Source: Aurantiacibacter gangjinensis (GTDB taxonomy: Bacteria > Pseudomonadota > Alphaproteobacteria > Sphingomonadales > Sphingomonadaceae). Taken from it: DNA of 64,000 nucleotides. Both the position numbers and the translations under genes were made by a program. The first letter of the stretch is position 1, and every line of letters begins with the position of its first letter. The notes below the pieces were generated by a model. It saw only the letters and a list, made by a program, of their open reading frames with translations, made no database searches and was not told where the DNA came from. The DNA is taken from positions 1 to 64,000 of the forward strand of contig NZ_CP018097.1 in NCBI RefSeq assembly GCF_001886695.1, given 5' to 3'. Of this stretch, positions 62,450 through 64,000 are shown piece after piece.

Positions 62450-63378
62450 ACCGGCATCGCTTCTGCGGGAATGATGGCGCCGGGATGCATCACCACCTCG
62501 CCTGCCAGCCTGTTCCCCGCCGCTGCTGCTTCCAGTGCGGTGGCCCCTGCGAGGTAGGCCGAGAGAAACCCTGCGTTGAAGGAGTCGCCCGCGCCCGTAG
62601 TGTCGTAAGCATCGCGCGGCTGAGCAATGGGAACTCGCTCGGCGGTGCCATCTTTCGATGAGACGACGGCTCCTTCTGCGCCTACCTTGAGCACGACGAG
62701 ATCGACGCCTGCATCGTGCCAACGGCGAATTGCTTGATCTTCATGTGTATCGCCGTGGAGCGCCCGCTCATCGTCGAATGTAGGAAGCGCGATGGAACAA
62801 TGCCCGGCCATAGATGCGACTGCTTCGCGCGCGGCAGCAGGATCGGCCCATCCGCGCGCACGATAATTGCCATCGAACGCGACATGCCCTCCCCTGGCGC
62901 GCACGGATCGAGCGAGCTCGGCAATCTGCGCTCGATAGTTCCTGTCGAAAAGTGAGAGCGTGATGCCAGAGAGGTAGAAAACGTCGGCTTCCGACGCATT
63001 CTGCAACGCTTGCGCGCTACCTTCAACTTCATGGAAGCCGCGGGCAGCCGAACTGTCGCGCCAATAGGTAAATGTGCGTTCTCCGCTGGCGTCTGTCTGG
63101 ATTGCATAGAGGCCGGGCAGGCGGTCATGATGAACGAGCAGGAGATCGTCGCAGACTCCCTCCGCAGTAAGAAAAGCCCGCATTGATGCGCTGTAGGGGT
63201 CTTGCCCGGTCGCACTCATGAAATGCGTTTCCAGTCCCAGCCGTGCGCAATAAATGGCCACATTGGCGCAGTCGCCACCGAAGCTGATGCTCCACATTTC
63301 CTGATCGGGAACGCGGCTCAGTTCGATCATGCATTCGCCGAAACAGACGATGCGCTGGCTTCGCTGTGGACCGGTCAC
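62446..63378 (-). CDS. kdgK: 2-keto-3-deoxygluconate kinase (PfkB family)
   Basis: A 310-residue sugar kinase with IVCFGECMIELS, GGDCANVAIYCARLG, and the PfkB ATP-site DTTGAGDSFNAGFLSAY. KdgK phosphorylates KDG to KDPG, the step after mannonate dehydratase. The GTG start is at 63378, 4 bp after the ManD stop, and its stop overlaps the GH2 TTG. Confidence 0.92.
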   Translation of the reverse strand: MTGPQRSQRIVCFGECMIELSRVPDQEMWSISFGGDCANVAIYCARLGLETHFMSATGQDPYSASMRAFLTAEGVCDDLLLVHHDRLPGLYAIQTDASGERTFTYWRDSSAARGFHEVEGSAQALQNASEADVFYLSGITLSLFDRNYRAQIAELARSVRARGGHVAFDGNYRARGWADPAAAREAVASMAGHCSIALPTFDDERALHGDTHEDQAIRRWHDAGVDLVVLKVGAEGAVVSSKDGTAERVPIAQPRDAYDTTGAGDSFNAGFLSAYLAGATALEAAAAGNRLAGEVVMHPGAIIPAEAMPV

Positions 63379-63382
63379 CTCG

Positions 63383-64000
63383 TCACCAGTTCCACATCGT
63401 GCCGTCTTCCAGGCGCGCGACCGGCAGCTGCATTGGCTTGTAGGGATACTTGGCCGCCTCTTCCTCGTCGATATCGACGCCGTGTCCGGGCGTCTCGCCT
63501 ACCAGCAGGTATCCGTCCTCGAAGGCGTAGTTGTGGGGGAAGACAGCGTCGGTCTCCGGCGTATGCCGCATATATTCCTGTATGCCGAAATTGGGGACCC
63601 AGCTGTCGAAATGCACGGCCGTTCCCAGCGTCACGGGGGAGAGGTCGGTCGCACCATGGCAGCCCGTGCGAACCTGGTAGATTGCTGCGTAGTCAGCGAT
63701 GCGGCGCAGCCCGGTCACGCCGCCAGCACCGACAATGGTGGCGCGTATATAGTCGATCAGCTGTTCACCGATGAGATCCTTGCAATCCCAGATCGTGTTG
63801 AAGATCTCGCCGACGGCAAGCGGCGTGACCGTATGCTGACGCACAAGGCGGAATGCCTCCTGGTTTTCGGCAGGCGTACAATCTTCCATCCAGAAGAGTC
63901 TTGCAGGCTCGAGACTCTTGCCTAGCCGTGCTGCCTCTATCGGCGTGAGGCGATGATGTACGTCGTGCAGGAGATGGTGGTCGAAGCCAAACCGGTCGCG
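63383..64000 (-). CDS. manD: D-mannonate dehydratase, enolase superfamily (partial)
   Basis: C-terminal 205 residues of an enolase-superfamily D-mannonate dehydratase, cut by the window edge, where the frame runs on. Characteristic stretches are [80 protein letters not shown] and the final [13 protein letters not shown]. It converts mannonate to KDG, the substrate of KdgK. The rest lies outside the window. Confidence 0.93.
   Translation of the reverse strand, partial: RDRFGFDHHLLHDVHHRLTPIEAARLGKSLEPARLFWMEDCTPAENQEAFRLVRQHTVTPLAVGEIFNTIWDCKDLIGEQLIDYIRATIVGAGGVTGLRRIADYAAIYQVRTGCHGATDLSPVTLGTAVHFDSWVPNFGIQEYMRHTPETDAVFPHNYAFEDGYLLVGETPGHGVDIDEEEAAKYPYKPMQLPVARLEDGTMWNW

Overview
The window looks like a chromosomal segment of an alphaproteobacterium of order Sphingomonadales, most probably an Erythrobacter/Qipengyuania/Altererythrobacter-type marine heterotroph. 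The evidence is high GC with codon use to match, a circularly permuted (two-piece) tmRNA gene, a LOV-HTH photoreceptor very close in plan to EL222 of Erythrobacter litoralis, many TonB-dependent and glycan-use genes including flavin-dependent halogenases, and many 1-4 base stop/start overlaps (ATGA, GTGA, TTGA). Genus and species were not tested by any search.

Layout. 0-5.3 kb: hda-type DnaA regulator and a membrane-anchored protein, divergent from purM-purN (purN carries an extra MmcQ/YjbR-like domain) and a sulfotransferase. 5.3-8.5 kb, minus strand: pepA, two tandem near-identical mini-ORFs, a DUF2256 zinc-ribbon-like miniprotein, holC, ndk and an NTF2-like protein. 8.6-14.3 kb: envelope biogenesis block lptD-surA-pdxA-rsmA, in the same order as in E. 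coli, then a convergent PilZ protein. 14.8-18.4 kb: arginine succinyltransferase pathway (M20 hydrolase, astA, astB). 18.4-19.7 kb: a sigma-54-type promoter in front of a small membrane protein, the ssrA tmRNA and mscL. 19.8-24.2 kb: LemA/TPM genes, NUDIX, glycerate-kinase-like kinase and the LOV-HTH regulator.

24.3-42.1 kb is a starch/maltodextrin utilisation locus. On the minus strand: TonB-dependent receptor, halogenase, lipoprotein alpha-amylase, cytoplasmic GH13 alpha-glucosidase, GH97 glucosidase, a 31-residue lipoprotein-like ORF, a second halogenase and an ABC exporter. Divergently: a LacI-type regulator, a sugar MFS/GPH transporter and a secreted GH13 amylase. A shared CGTATACG palindrome lies in the two regulated intergenic regions. 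The model is outer-membrane uptake, periplasmic trimming, inner-membrane transport, then cytoplasmic glucosidase.

42.1-53.5 kb is rich in nucleoside and nucleic-acid salvage: cytidine deaminase, YhhQ-type transporter, CNT nucleoside transporter, a 2OG-Fe(II) oxygenase, an Oar-like TonB receptor, 5'-nucleotidase, AMP nucleosidase and S1/P1 nuclease. 53.5-55.9 kb is a lower-GC insert with a membrane acyltransferase/SGNH protein. 55.9-57.1 kb encodes a saccharopine-dehydrogenase-like reductase. 57.3-64 kb is a glucuronoside/hexuronate locus: GntR regulator and, on the minus strand, ManD (cut by the window edge), KdgK, GH2 glucuronidase-like enzyme, GPH transporter and a Tat-exported enolase-superfamily enzyme.

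No tRNA, rRNA, CRISPR array or insertion sequence was recognised. I did not find an unmistakable new multi-gene system. The most original signals are the tandem mini-ORF repeat behind pepA, the tiny coupled lipoprotein in the starch operon, the sigma-54-preceded orphan membrane protein, and the M20 enzyme coupled to astA.
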